A DNA stretch of 64,000 nt from Nicotiana tabacum. Its lineage: Eukaryota; Streptophyta; Magnoliopsida; Solanales; Solanaceae. Numbering within the stretch: position 1 is the stretch's first letter; each line of letters starts with the position of its first letter. The stretch covers positions 46,106,806 through 46,170,805 of the forward strand of contig NC_134095.1 of assembly GCF_000715075.1 (NCBI RefSeq), read 5' to 3'. Below the pieces are notes generated by a model that saw nothing but the letters and a program-made list of their open reading frames with translations, made no database searches and was not told the DNA's origin. This document shows, piece by piece, positions 22,318 to 34,881 of this stretch. Position numbers and translations under genes: made by a program.

Positions 22318-25300
22318 TGTCACGACCCGGATTTCCCACCCTCGGGAGTCGTGATGGCGCCTACTAACTAGAGTTAGGCAAGCCAACCCTTAACTACCTT
22401 TTTCATTAACAAATTACCTTTTTTCAATTACTAGCGATAACATGAAAATAGCGGAATTAAATAAATAAGCGAAAGTCAACATTTTTTATAACTCAAGACT
22501 ACGTCTCTTACAACTTTCAAAACCTCAATACCCAAAACCTGGTGTCACAGTGTCACAGACTGTCTAAGAGTCACTACAAACAAGGCCTGAAGAAAATATA
22601 TTAAATTGTTTTTGAATGAAAGAAAATGAAATAGGGAATAGAGATAGAGGGAGACGCCAGGGCCCGCGAACGCCTGCAGGTTTACCTTGGGTCTCTGGGT
22701 GGACTAAAGGAAGCCCTCCAACTACTATCCGTAAGCTGCTCTGGGACCTGCACACAGTGCAAAGTGTAGTATCAGCACAACCGATCCCATGTGCTGGTAA
22801 ATGTCTAGCCTAACCTCGGTGAAGTAGTGACAAGGCTAGGACCAGACTATCAAATAAACCTGTGCAATATAAATATATACAGCGGAAAGGAAAATGTAGA
22901 AATAACCAGTAAATGTAGGAAGGGGAAACATGATGTGGGGGAAATAACAGTTCCGAATAGAAAGCATCAAGTAAGGAAAGTAACAACATAACAAGAATAT
23001 CATCAAGAATCAGAAATCAACAATTTGCACGACATCACCCTTCGTGCTTTTACTCTCGTTCTCACCAAATCAATCATATAATAACAACGTGCACGGAATG
23101 ACCCTTCGTACTTTTACTCTCATCCTCACCAAACAATATTTTATAACTAAAATAGGCACGACATCACCCTTTGTGCTTTTACTCTCTTTCTTCACCATAT
23201 AGTCAATGATAATCTGTACAGAATGGCATATTGTACGGCACAGCATCACCCTTCGTGCTTTACACTCTTTCCCCACCATAGTAAACAATGCACGGCATCA
23301 CCCTTCGTGCTTTAACGCTCTTCTTCACGCAAACAACAATCACAAATAAAGGGGCAAGGGAGTAAACAAATAACAATAGAAATCCCAAAAAGGGAACACA
23401 ATTAAATAGTTAAATCCCGGCAAGAGAGCAATATCAATAATCTCAGCATCCCGGCAAGGGAGATAATCAACAAAGCAACAAACATCCCGGCAAGGGAACA
23501 ATTTAATAACTCATTCTCTTTCTTTCACTATTACTTCATAGCTCACTTTACCATTTGAGCCAGTGCTCCAAAGGGTTCAATCATCTCATATACTTTCACA
23601 CTTTGTAATATAACTCGAGCCAATGCTCCTCGAAGTTCAAAGGTCATAATTTCTTTCACAAGCTTTTCACAACATAAAGAAATCATCACTACGGCATGAA
23701 AGACACAACAAAATCAGGATATTCACAACATAAAGACTCATGGTCATGCTAGACACCAATGTATAGATACTCGTCACCATGCCTATACGTCGTACTCAAC
23801 AATTTTCACATAGCAAATAGGACTCAACTCCTAATCCCTCAAGCTAAGGTTATACCAAACACTTACCTCAAACTTCCACAGCTAATTAAATCCTCAATTA
23901 CCATTTTCTCTCTCGAATTCGGCTCCAAATCGATTGTATGACTTCATAACATTAATAAATGCTAAACAATTCGAATCCAATGCCTAATTACAGCTTCCCA
24001 AGTATTCTTCCCAGAATCTCAAAAATCGACCCCGGGCCCGCTTGGTCAAAACACTAGGTTCGAACCAAAATCCCATGACCCATTCATCCATGAGCCTGAA
24101 TATATAATTATTTTCAAAATTCGATCCCAAAACGAGGTCTAAATCACAATTAATTAAAAAGCTCTAACTCTACCCAATTCCCTAATTTCTACCTTTAATT
24201 ACATGTTTTAGGCCTAGAAATTCAATAGATGTTGATTAAAATGGAAGGAAATAAGTTAAAGATTACTAACCCAAGAGTTTATGGTGAAAGGATGCTTCAA
24301 AAGTCGCCCTAGAACTTTGGAGAAGAAAGAGTTTGTGAAATTTTGGTGAAATCCCGCAATGGGTTATGTTTTGGGACTTTAAAATAACTAGGCAAAATCC
24401 TTCTTCGCATTCGAGATAAGCTCAATGCGTTCGCGATGAGTCAGGTCTGAAGACCTTTGCGTTCGTGACACTGGGCTCGCGTTCGCGATGCTTTAGCACC
24501 TCGAGCCCTCGCATTCGCGGTCCAGTGGCCGCGTTCGCGTAGAACAAACTGGTAGCCCCTCCCCTGAACCCTACGCGTTCGCGAGTGGAAGGACGCATTC
24601 GCGAAGGGTCTCCCCCCTGAGTTTCGCGTTCGCGTCTCAACCTCCGCGTTCGCGAAGAAGAAACTGGGCACCTGGGATCTTTGCCTTACGCGTTCGCGAG
24701 TGAGACCACGCGAACGCGAAGAACAAAATCCTTGGGCACAACAACAGAAAATCTGCAATACTTCTAAAGCCAAAAATTATTCCGAAACACTTTTGAAACA
24801 CTCCCGAGTCCTTGGGGCTCCTAACCAAACACAAGCACTAACTCAACAACATCATACGAACTTATCCCTGCGATCAAATCACCTAAATAACCTCAAAATC
24901 AATGAATCAAACCTCAAAATCAAGAATTTTTCCTCAAACTTCATCAAGTATCCAATTTAGAAATTTATGTCCGAAACACGTCAAACGACATCTGATTTCA
25001 ACCAAATTTTACAAGAAGAACTTAAAACATATATAAGACCTGTACCGGGCGCCGAAACCAAAATACGGGCCCGATACCATCGCTTTCTAATTAGATTTCA
25101 TTTCCAATTTCCTTAAATATTTTCAGAAAATAATTTTACTTAAAAATTTATTTCTCGGGTTGGGACCTCGAAATTCATTTCCGGACATATGCGCACGTCC
25201 CATATTTTCCTACAGACCCTCTGGGACCGTCAAATCACGGGTCCGGGTCCGTTTGCCCAAAATGTTGACCAAAGTCAAACTTATTAATTTTAACATCAAA

Positions 25301-25453
25301 ACTTAGCATTTTTCACAAAATTTCATATTTAAGCTTTCCGGCTACGTGTCCGGGTTACGCACGCAAATCAAGGCAACTCTAAATGATGTTTTCAAGGACT
25401 CAGAAGCACAGAATGGATAAGAAAATAGGTGATGACCCCTTTGGCTCGTCACA
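22318..25453 (-). repeat. Chromovirus 5' LTR
   Basis: It starts TGTCACGACCCGG and ends GGCTCGTCACA. Full-length homology with 13987-17129. The short repeats at 23025-23320 and the GCGTTCGCGA cluster at 24410-24725 are present in both. Confidence 0.9.
24410..24725 (-). promoter_or_regulatory. CpG-rich GCGTTCGCGA cluster in the chromovirus 5' LTR
   Basis: About ten copies or near copies of GCGTTCGCGA (core TCGCGA is palindromic) in roughly 320 bp. The cluster lies directly upstream, in element sense, of the weak TATA-like TTATTTTAAAG at about 24380-24390. The other LTR has the same cluster at 16090-16410. A promoter role is inferred. Confidence 0.4.
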
Positions 25454-25458
25454 TTAAT
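25454..25458. other. Target site duplication of the chromovirus, right copy (TTAAT)
   Basis: TTAAT immediately after the LTR end matches 13982-13986. Confidence 0.85.
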
Positions 25459-25978
25459 GTCTCACCTTGTTTCTTATCCTTTAGAGTTGCAAGATACTCC
25501 TTGTAGTTTCTTTTCCAATACCCTTTGTTCTTATAATGAAAACATTTAGCATCATATACTGACTGCAAGATCAAATCTTCAAAAATCTCTTTACCAAGCT
25601 TGTACCCCAACTTCTCGTGTTCTTCGGTTAAAACAATCATATGATTGCAGTTGGATCCATATTCTGATGTTTCCTCTGGAGTTCAGAACTCATAGAAGCG
25701 AGAATGATGTGTTTAATAGCAAGGCATTCTTCCAAGTGTTCCTGATAAACCTTGGTTCCTTGAACATCATGCTCTGGTGGGATTATCTTTGCAGGCTTAT
25801 CGATCACATCAATGAGCTTTTCATGCATGGGAACAATTCTCAAATTTCTATACCAGTCATCAAAGTTTGGTCCTAACAACTTGTTGGTCTCAAGTATTTT
25901 ATGCAGTGATATAACAGATATATTGAGAAATCTAAAATCTAGAAAAGAAAAGGCAATGATATAAGAACATATTTGCAT
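25459..25978 (-). pseudogene. Copia-A gag
   Basis: The frame at 25978-25637 encodes the copia gag N-terminal core: LLGPNFDDWYRNLRIVPMHEK, VIDKPAKIIPPE, then LEECLAIKHIILASMSSELQ. A second frame, 25640-25459, has ELGYKL-type sequence (EHEKLGYKLGKEIFEDLIL) and a degenerate zinc knuckle CFHYKNKGYWKRNYKEYL, in which the last Cys is replaced. The N-terminus is not clear because the open frame begins in A/T-rich, probably untranslated, sequence. The frame is interrupted downstream by the chromovirus. Confidence 0.8.
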
Positions 25979-27030
25979 ATATCATAAATACATGAACTTT
26001 TATCTAAATGATATTTTCACTAATTATTTTAAACTATTTACCCTCATTATAGTTTACGAAATCTTTATTTTTATTAGTGGAGTAAAGGAATCCTTTAACA
26101 ATATGTATGAGCCCCTTGGAAGTCAAATCGTTTCTCACATATATTTTAAAGGTAGGTACTCTTACCAGTTGTATCCCCATACAATTTCCTTAAATAACTC
26201 TATGTCAAATAGTCCCCTGGTAGTCAGGTCGATCCTATTGGCATAGTTGAGTTCAACCTCATGATAGCAAAGAACTTATTAAATTTTATACTCCCCGGGT
26301 AGTCCAGGCGTCTAGTAAGAAATTGAATAATTCTTTCAATCCATGCATCTAATGCAATAAATAATTTTAACATATTCTCGAACTATAAGTCTCCTGGTAG
26401 TCAGGCCGCTCCTTATAAACAAGAAATAAGTAAAATTATTTACTTTGATGGATAGCTCTATAATAAAATATCTTATATTTTATTATTTAAGAACCCAAAT
26501 TTTAGTAAGAGGGAATTGTTTCTAAAACAGCTTTTAATAACATGAAGATCAAATCTTTTATGGCATGTGAATTTAGTTCAAGTTGTCTACATGCTTAGTC
26601 CTAAATTAATTTACATCATATGTAATAAATAATTCAAAATTATGTAACGAACAAGCATGCATAAAAACGAAATTCAACATCTTCTAACATAATTATCTTA
26701 TATATCACATATATCATAAAAAAATAATCCATGCGAGAATATTATTATTAATTAACATCTCATGAACTAATAACAATTAAAATAACAGTAGAATCCAATA
26801 ACATATTATAGATTACCATCGTATCCAATACAAAATTTTAAATTCAAGTTACGAACTATCTCAATAGTTTAACTTATATGAATACATATTTTATTCACAA
26901 TAAAATAATATCAATCCATATGCATTCAAATGATTTGACTATTGCACAAGACACATGTATTATAGTTTGAACTCTTCAAATATAATCTTAAAATATTTCA
27001 TAAATAAAATTTAGACATGAGAAACCACGA
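25979..27030 (-). other. Copia-A 5' untranslated region with CCTGGTAGTCAGG repeats
   Basis: About 1 kb of A/T-rich sequence with no coding signal. It holds three good copies and one or two weak copies of CCTGGTAGTCAGG (26216-26228, 26293-26308 variant, 26395-26407), each able to form a short hairpin. Confidence 0.5.
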
Positions 27031-27041
27031 CTCTGATACCA
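27031..27041 (-). other. Copia-A primer binding site (tRNA-Met type)
   Basis: CTCTGATACCA reads TGGTATCAGAG in element sense. The next base (27042) is followed by the LTR start TGAAGGATTGC at 27043. Confidence 0.85.
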
Positions 27042-27042
27042 C

Positions 27043-27488
27043 TGAAGGATTGCATATAGATATTCATAACACGCAGTGGAAGACAATAACAATCCTAGGC
27101 AGATCTTTTTGTGTTTAAAATTTATTTACATGTCAATAGATCGGATCTAAGACGTATCTGGTGAAGAAAGTATCGTTTCAAATTTCTTCAATAATGCAAA
27201 GACTCTATGCATATCCACATCGAGACTGACCCTTGTTATCAACTCTTTGAATAATGAAACACGCGAACAAATTGATTGAAAAACTTGTGCTGAAACTTTT
27301 CTCAAAAATCTCAACTCAAATTAGAAGAACAAGAAACACTTTTCTTGTAATTATATTTTCTCTCTAGGCTTTGTATTGCACTCTCACTTTCCCAAAGTGG
27401 GTTTTCTTCTCAAGAATTCGTGTGACAAGGAACAAGTTTTCTTTCCTAGAAAATAATTCTTGTCTCTCACACTTCTGCGGTAGCCTAA
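27043..27488 (-). repeat. Copia-A 5' LTR, first part (U5 side)
   Basis: It begins TGAAGGATTGCATATAG next to the primer site and is cut at 27488 by the Athila insertion. It continues at 41675. The total LTR is about 1.9 kb when both parts are summed. Confidence 0.8.
27484..27488. other. Target site duplication of the Athila element, left copy (CCTAA)
   Basis: CCTAA directly before TGATAAGTAGGG; the second copy is at 41670-41674. Confidence 0.85.
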
Positions 27489-29115
27489 TGATAAGTAGGG
27501 ATTTTAACGAGTTTCATGCTCCTTCTTGCCTATGCTTTGGTTATAAATCGTTACAAAATAGTCCCAAAAGGCTCATAAGTTGTGCTTGATTTCAGGTTTG
27601 ATCGACAAAGTGACGAAATGTCAAAGATCGGCTCAAAAGGAGTGAAACCTGCTCACGTATCAAAGACAAAGTAAACTGAGGGCAAACAGGCCTAGTGCGG
27701 ACCGCACAAAGTCGAATGCGGCCACATTAGGTGATTCAGAGAGATGGCAAAACCAGGCTTCAGGCAACGCGGCCGCAGTCCACATTGCGCAGTCCGCGGT
27801 GAAGGTTTCGCGGCCGCACTGCCTTTTTATGCGGTCTGCGGAAGAGAGATTCAGAGAGATGACAAAAACCAGGCTTCAGGCAACGTGGCCACGGTACACA
27901 TTGTGCGGTCCACGGTAAAGGTTCTGTGACCGCACTACCTTTTTGTGCAGTCTGCAGAAGAGATATTCAGAGAGATGGAAAATGCCAATGCGGTCTGCGG
28001 TCATGGTTGTGCGGACTGCGACAACTGCCTCCACGGCCGCGGTCCATTCTACGCGGTCCGCGGAGCCCAAGTCATAGAGGCCAGGATTGAAGTCCAAGAG
28101 CCTAGCGTGGTCGCGGTCCATTTTATGCCGTCCGCGCTGACCCCGCAGGGGTATTTTTGTCCAGTTGTCCAGGCTAGTATAAATAGAACATTTTACCATT
28201 TTTAGGTCATCAGATATATCCAGAACTTAGCTGCGCTCGTGGGAACTTCATATGTATCCATTTTTGGCATCTTAGCTTCAAATTAACGATAAATTCTTGT
28301 ATTTTAATTTAGCATTTAATTAATATGCCTTGTTGTTCATCTATATTTTCTTCTTCAAGCATGAGTAGCTAAACCCATTAGCTAGGGTTGTAGCTCAACC
28401 CTAGTGTGGGTAATTGATATGTGTTGCTATCTATTGTTAGATTGACTATGAGTGTTTGTTATTTGGGTCAATTTTATGGTTTAATCTATGAATTGGTGGT
28501 TGCAAACACTGGTTTGTGCTAAGTTGACTTGTCTCTTCTTGAGAAAGAGAGCCTAAGTCTCTAAAATTGACCCAACAAGGAATTGGGATGGACTCAAAAG
28601 AATTGATAGTCCCAATTAAAGGGTTAATCCTCGAGAGAGTAATTACCCAACTTGAACCCTAGTTGCTTGAGCTAATTTGCCTACCTGTTTGGTCTCGAGA
28701 GAGTCAATTGGGCAAAATCACTCTCTCTACCTAGAGGTGTGAAAGTGGCTAAAATTGTGCAACGGTTATAGCATAATCCCCAATTATGTCAATCGAACCT
28801 TAGTAACAGCTACTCATCAATTAGCCACCTAGGTAATGTCACGACCCTAGTGCCTTTCTTCCCATTAGATACATCTTAGAAATTATCTCGTAGCATAATC
28901 TAGTTTCAATTAATAATTTGATAATAGTAGTTTATAATCGAAAACCCAAAAATGTATGGACGTGACATTAGGAACAAATACACAACTCTAGTCTAGATAG
29001 ATACTCTACTCCATTCCTAGCTCCCTATGGAAATCGATCTCGCCCCTCATATCGGGTAAAAGCTATTGTGACCCTCTCTTCCTACCTTTTAGTAGTGTGG
29101 AGTTGGCAGCGATTA
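27489..29115 (+). repeat. Athila 5' LTR
   Basis: It starts TGATAAGTAGGG and ends GCGATTA, where the 3' LTR has GCGATCA, so the terminal CA carries a C-to-T change here. It contains two and a half tandem units of about 117 bp (27732-27970) and many GCGGTCCGC-type dyads, followed by a TATA box. Confidence 0.9.
27690..28183 (+). promoter_or_regulatory. Athila LTR promoter: GCGGTCCGC dyads then TATA box
   Basis: The TATA box reads TATAAATA at about 28179-28186 (40729 region in the other LTR). The 450 bp upstream hold more than ten GCGG(A/T)CCGC-type dyads, within tandem units starting GATTCAGAGAGATG (27732, 27849, 27966). The TATA location agrees with an LTR U3/R border. Function is inferred. 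Confidence 0.5.
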
Positions 29116-29120
29116 TTTTT

Positions 29121-29130
29121 TGGCCGGGGA
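29121..29130 (+). other. Athila primer binding site, internally deleted
   Basis: TGGCCGGGGA lies 5 nt after the LTR. From memory, Athila elements commonly carry TGGCGCCGTTGCCGGGGA (tRNA-Asp type). The sequence here equals that site with 8 internal nt missing. Such a deletion would prevent priming. Confidence 0.55.
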
Positions 29131-29226
29131 GCTAACGGTTTTGGCCATCTATTTAGTTAGTATTGGGTATTGTTCTTCTTTCCTTCTTTGTTACTTACTT
29201 ATTTGTGTCATTACTCAAGTACCAAT

Positions 29227-30751
29227 ATGGCTTTAAACAACGCTAATGATCCTCTTGGAAACATGATAACGGGGGAGGAGGTAGATGATCTTGAGCAAGA
29301 TGAGGTGCCTCTTGCACCTCAAGGTCAACGGAGAGGCCAGAATGTCAATGCTAATCCAAATAACAATATTCCAGACCCTCCCCCGGTTCCTCCAAGAGTG
29401 GCTCCCAGAGTATTACCGAACCAGGGCTACGTAAGTGCTATTGTCCCACCCCGAATCTGGGCGGTCAACTTTCAGATAACCAATGTGATGTTGACCTTAC
29501 TTGAGCAGCGTGGGTACTTCACGGGTTCTGCAAATCAAAATGCCTACAAACATCTCAAGGGGTTCGTAAATACATGCTGGGGGAGCAAACAGACGAATGT
29601 GTCCGAGGATGCGTTGAGATTGAGACTTTTCCCGTTCTCACTTCGGGAAAGGCATTGGATTGGCTCGAGAGACTCCCCAACCATTCCATCACAACTTGGG
29701 ATGAGTTGGCGGAGAAGTTTATTGCCAAATTCTTCTCTCCTAGTCATATGGCGGCACTTCGAGATGAAATACTAGCCTTCAAGCAAGAGCCAACAGAACC
29801 TTTGCATGAGATTTGGGAGCGGTATAGAACGATGGTGAAGGAGTGTCCAAATAATGATATGACCAAGGCCATGATCGAACAAACCTTCTACCGGGGCATA
29901 AATACTACAAATCAATGCATTGTTAACCAATTGGCCGGGGGCAATTTTATGAAACTTTCTTATGAGGAGGCATGTGATGTACTTGATGAAATGGCAGACA
30001 CTTCTTCAGCATGGCAGAGTAGAGCAAATGTGCCTCAAGGTGACCCTACGGTTATCCATTTGCACAAGGAATTACATGATCACGAGCAAGTGATAGCTGA
30101 ACTTACCACTACGATGAATCAATTGACTAAGGCACAGTTGCAACAAGTTCAAAATCCTCGCCAAGTGAATTCCATGGAAGGTGTTAGTATGCTTGTCAAC
30201 AAGAGAAGGCAAAGGAGGCAACAAAATCAAGGAAATTCTGAGCAATTTGTTGATGAATATGATGAGTGTCAAAATGATGGTTATGATGACCAAAGCAAAG
30301 AGGTACAATATGTCAACAACTATCAAGGCAATAGAGGCAACTCTTCAAACCAACAATGGCGACCCTAAGGAAATTGGGACAATCAACAACAAAGTTGTGG
30401 CAATTGCAACAACAACCAAAATAACAATGGGGGTAATCAGAACAACAACCAAGGCAACTGGAATGGAAATAACAACAACTGGGGCAACAACAACAATCAA
30501 GGCAGGTGGAACAACAATGGAAACCAAGGCAACCGGGGGCAAGGCTTTCAAAGGCCCCCAATGTACCAACAACCGAACAATCCACCCCTTTCCTTTCTCA
30601 AGGTCCTAGTTCCTCCGATAATGATATGGGTAGAATTGAAATGATGTTCGAGCAGATGATGAAGAGGAATGCGGATTTGGATGAACAGTTAGCTTCTCAC
30701 AACACCTCTATCCGAAACTTGGAGGTGCAATTAGGCTAAATCTCTTAGTCA
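29227..30751 (+). pseudogene. Athila gag
   Basis: The ATG is at 29227 (MALNNANDPLGNMITGEEVD). The N part has a Pro-rich segment and PPRIWAVNFQI. The capsid core continues after a frameshift near 29645 (DWLERLPNHSITTWDELAEK, FIAKFFSPSHMAALRDEIL, EPLHEIWERYRTMVKECPN, YRGINTTNQCIVNQLAGGNF). A TAA at 30366-30368 precedes an Asn/Gly/Gln-rich tail of about 80 residues (30369-30600) with a possible CGNC remnant. A short coiled-coil piece (EMMFEQMMKRNADLDEQLAS) follows at about 30630-30740. Confidence 0.88.
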
Positions 30752-31989
30752 TTGAATACTCGCCCGAAGAGCGCTCTACCAAGTGATATGGTAGTGAATC
30801 CAAAGGGTGGAAATAACAATCATGTGATGGAGGTTACAACAAGAAGTGGGAGAGGCGGTGATGTGAATACCTCAAAGCAAAAGCAAGTTGTGGATGAAGA
30901 TGTTGAGTTGCGGGATGATGATGTACCTTTGATTGTTGAAGATGTGGTTGAAGAGAATGTGAACAATGATGTGAGGATTGATATTGGTGAGGCCGAGGTA
31001 GAAACCCAAGATGCTGTGAACCCATCTAGGGAACACGTGATTGACATGCCTAAGCCGGTTATGCCAAAAGTCAAGGCTCCTCTACCAAGGCCACCTCCAC
31101 CTTATCGTCAAAGGCTTGCAAAGTAGAAGAATGATAATCAGTTCAAAAAGTTCATTGACATGATGAAGAGCTTATCTATTAATGTGCCTCTGGTGGAGGC
31201 ACTTGAACAAATGCTGGGTTATGCAAAATTTATGAAGGACTTTGTTACAAAGAAGCGTTCTATGGACTGTGACACTATAAAGATGACTCACCAAGTTAGT
31301 GCTATAGTGCATTTAATGGCCCCGAATCTTGAAGATCCTGGTGCTTTCACCATTCCTTGCACCATTGGAAGTGCGAATTTTGCCAAAGCTCTTTGTGACT
31401 TGGGAGCTAGTATCAATTTGTTGCCCTACTAGGTTTTCAAAACCTTGGGTATCGGGCAACCTAGGCCAACTTCAATGAGACTTCAAATGGCGGATTGATC
31501 GATGAAGCGACCTTTGGGCATTATTGATGATGTGCTTGTCCGGGTGGACAAATTCATATTGCCGGCCGACTTTGTGATTTTAGAATGTGAGGTGGACTAT
31601 GAGGTTCCTATTATCTTAGGCAGACCTTTCCTTGCAATGGGTAAGGCATTGATTGATGTTGAAGCGGGTGAACTCACTTTCCGAGTGGGAGATGAAAAGG
31701 TCATTTTCCACGTTTGCAAATCTATAAAGCAACCCAATAGCACCGAGGTGTGCTCATTTGTAGACCTTGTTACAACAGTTATTGTGGATGATACCAATGT
31801 TATGATCAACGTGGAAGATCCTCTTGAAGCAGTGCTCTTGAACATAGATATCAATGATGATGCTAGTAGAGTGGAATGTGTCAATGCCCTACATGGGATA
31901 GGCTCTTATTCTTATGAGCCGCGGAAGCTATATTTGGATCTTGAAATCAGAAAACTTCACCAACAAAGCCATCAATTGAGGAGCCGCCG
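30752..31989 (+). pseudogene. Athila protease region
   Basis: An acidic linker (VVDEDVELRDDDVPLIVEDV) and KAPLPRPPPPYRQRLAK lead to the protease. The active site is ALCDLGASINLLPY at about 31390-31430, the D-L-G-A form typical of Athila. The C-terminal part is DFVILECEVDYEVPIILGRPFLA at about 31570-31640. Stops occur at about 31124, 31430 and 31498 in one continuing frame, and a frameshift near 31985 leads into RT. Confidence 0.88.
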
Positions 31990-33707
31990 GTGTTGGAGTT
32001 GAAGCCACTTCCTCCACACCTCAGGTATGAATTCTTGGGTTCAAATGCTACTTTACCAGTTATTCTTTCTTCTTGCCTTACTAACATGCAGGTTGAGGCC
32101 ACTTTGGCGGTGCTTCAAAAGCGAAAAAGGGTAATTGGATGGACTCTAGTTGACTTTCGGGGAATAAGCCCTGCATTTTTCATGCACAAAATGATCTTGG
32201 AGGAGGATGCAAAGCCATCCTTGGAGCATCAAAGAAGATTAAATGAGGCCATGTAAGAACTGGTGAAGAAAGAGGTTATCAAGTGGTTAGATACCGGTGT
32301 GGTTTATCCTATTTCTGATAGTTCTTGGACTTCTCCGGTGCAATGTGTGTTGAAGAAGGGTGGTATGACTGTGGTGACAAATGACAACACTGAACTCATC
32401 CCTACTAGTGTGGTCATCGGGTGGAGAGTTTGTATAGATTACCGGAAGCTAAACAAGGTGACCCAAAAAGATCATTTCCCATTGTCATTCCTTGACCAAA
32501 TGCTAGATCGTCTTGCGGGGCGTGCTTTCTATTGCTTCTTGGATGGTTAATCGGGGTACAATCAAATTTTAATTTCCCCGGAGGACCAAGAGAAAACAAC
32601 TTTTACTTGTCCTTACGGCACATTCGCTTTCTCTCGAATGCCGTTCAGATTGTGTAATGCTCCGGCAACCTTCCAACGTTGCATGATGACTATTTTCACC
32701 GACATGGTGAAGATATCTTGGAGGTTTTTATGGATGATTTCAGCATGGTTAGGGATTCTTTTGATGAGTGTCTGAAAAATTTGGATAGAGTATTGGCCCG
32801 GTGTGAAGACACAAACCTCGTACTCAATTGGGAAAAATGTCATTTCATGGTTGAAGAGGGTATAGTGTTGGGTCACAAAATCTCGAAGCGAGGAATTGAG
32901 GTTGACAAAGCCAAGATAGAGGTGATTTCAAGACTTCCTTTCCCTATTTCTGTCAAAGGGGTGAGGAGTTTTCTTGGGTACGCGGGTTTTACCGGAGGTT
33001 CATAAAAGATTTTTTCCAAAGTAGTACACCCTTTGTGCAAGTTGCTAGAGAAAGATGTAAAGTTCTTGTTCGATGAGAGTTGTATGCAAGTATTCGAGCT
33101 TCTCAAGCTCAAGTTGACTTCCACCCCCATCATTACTGCACCAAATTGGAGCTTGCCTTTCAAGCTCTTGTGTGATGCTAGTGACATTGCGGTTGGGGCT
33201 GTTTTGGGCCAAATAATCAACAAAATGTTTCATCCGGTGTACTACACAAGCAAGACCATGAATGAGGCTCAAATGAACTATACAGTCACCGAGAAAGAGT
33301 TGTTGGCTATTGTGTTTGCTATGGAAAAGTTTCGACCTTACCTTATGGGAGCCAAAGTTATAGTGCACACCGATCATGCTGCCCTTAGGTATTTCATGAC
33401 CAAGAAAGACTCCAAGGTATTGATGAGATGGGTGTTACTTCTTCAAGAGTTTCATCTAGAAATTTTTTACCAGAAGGGTAGTGAGAATCAAGTGGCGGAC
33501 CACTTATCCCGTTTGGAGGAGGAGGGGAGGCCTTGTGACGGCCTTGAGAGCAATGATTCATTTCCCAATGAACAACTCCTTGCGGCGTCAATGAAGGATA
33601 TGCCATGGTTTGCCGATGTTGCTAATTACCTTGTGACCAGAATAATCCCGTGTGAGCTCTCTTCTAACCAAAGAAAGAAGCTCAAGTGGGATAGTTTGGA
33701 TTTCTAA
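31990..33707 (+). pseudogene. Athila reverse transcriptase and RNase H
   Basis: RT motifs: VIGWTLVDFRGISPAFFMHK, WTSPVQCVLKKGGMTVVTND, WRVCIDYRKLNKVTQKDHFP, then FLDG broken by a TAA at about 32548-32550. FMDDFSMV with both catalytic Asp residues is at about 32728-32750. Connection: VRSFLGYAGFTGGS. RNase [59 protein letters not shown]. Breaks are stops and frameshifts at about 32256, 32550-32679 and 33005-33033. The polymerase catalytic residues are preserved. Confidence 0.9.
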
Positions 33708-34881
33708 TGGGATGAGCCATACTTGTTCAAGATTTGCACGGATGGTGTGATTCGCAGATGTGTCCCGGAGGAAGAACAATTGAGTATCTTAGAGGCTTTC
33801 CATTCTTCACCCTATGGTGGCCATCATGGTGGGGTGAGGACCGCCTCGAAAGTTCTTAGTTGTGGATTCTATTTGCCCACCATGTTCAAAGATGCGGGCG
33901 ATGTGGTGAAGAGGCTTGATCAGTGCCAAAGAGTGGGCAGAATTTCAAAAAGGGATGAGATGCCTCTCAATACGATTCTAGAAGTGGATATCTTTGATGT
34001 TTGGGGCATCGATTTCATGGGTCCATTTGTTAGCTCTTGTGGGAATACTTACATTCTCGTGGCGGTTGACTATGTCTCAAAATGGGTTGAAGTCGTGGCT
34101 TTGCCTAATAATAAAGCCCGGAGTGTTGTGGCATTTCTTAAAATAGCATCTTCACAAGGTTTGGCACTCCTCATGCGATTATTAGTGATGGTGGGTCTCA
34201 CTTTTGCAATAAGGCTTTCAACATGTTGCTTTCCAAGTACGGTGTCAATCATAAGGTTTCTACCCCTATTATCCTCAAGCTAGTGGTCAAATGGAAGTCT
34301 CCAACATAGAAATTAAGAGCATCTTGTCAAAAACAGTCAATGCTAATAGGACCGATTGGTCGAAAAAGTTGGATGACGCTCTATGAGCTTATCGGACGGC
34401 TTACAAAACTCTGATTGGTATGTCTCCATATCAGTTGGTGTTTGGAAAAGCTTGTCATCTTCTGGTTGAGTTAGAGCACAAGGCCATGTGGGCTTTGAGG
34501 AAGTTGAATTTGGAATGGGATATTGCAGCAAATCTTCGTGTTGAACAACTCAATGAGCTCAATGAGTTTAGATTCCATGCCTACTCAAGTTCATCCTTGT
34601 ATAAGGACAAAATGAAGTACCTTCACGACAAATATGCTCGGGGTAAGGAGTTTAAGGTTGGAGATATGGTTCTCTTGTTCAATTTCCGGTTACGTCTGTT
34701 TCTGGGTAAGCTCAAGTCAAAGTGGAGTGGGTCATTTAAAGTTGTGTTTGTGACCCCATTTGGTGCTCTTGATCTAAGGAACAAAAATGGTGAAGTTTTC
34801 AGATTTAATGGGCACCGGGTCAAGCATTATCTTGGAAAATTTGATGAAAGCCACGTGGTGGCACTTATTCATCTAAAGTGA
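33708..34881 (+). pseudogene. Athila integrase
   Basis: Zinc finger: [18 protein letters not shown] with both His, but the Cys pair is damaged (RLDQCQRVG, one Cys replaced). Catalytic Asp in [20 protein letters not shown]. The second Asp region is frameshifted near 34180-34280. The C-terminal domain is clear at 34420-34881 ([56 protein letters not shown]). The terminal stop is at 34879-34881. Confidence 0.9.

Larger units (their letters stand above)
13987..25453 (-). mobile_element. Tekay/Del-like chromovirus (Ty3-gypsy), complete but degenerate
   Basis: Two LTRs of 3143 and 3136 bp, a 5-bp target duplication (TTAAT), a primer site for initiator tRNA-Met, a polypurine tract, and a gag-PR-RT-RNase H-INT-chromodomain order on the minus strand. 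The chromodomain and long LTRs place it among chromoviruses of the Tekay/Del group. Coding regions contain several stops and frameshifts. The two LTRs are clearly homologous but carry scattered substitutions and small indels, so the insertion is not very recent. Confidence 0.9.

Noticed and set aside
27744..28205. Open frames in the Athila LTR in several phases
   Set aside because: Caused by CpG-rich tandem repeats that lack stops; the same occurs in the other LTR and in antisense.
30072..30585. Antisense open frames rich in Cys, Ile and Val opposite Athila gag
   Set aside because: Shadow of the Asn/Gln-rich gag tail on the other strand.
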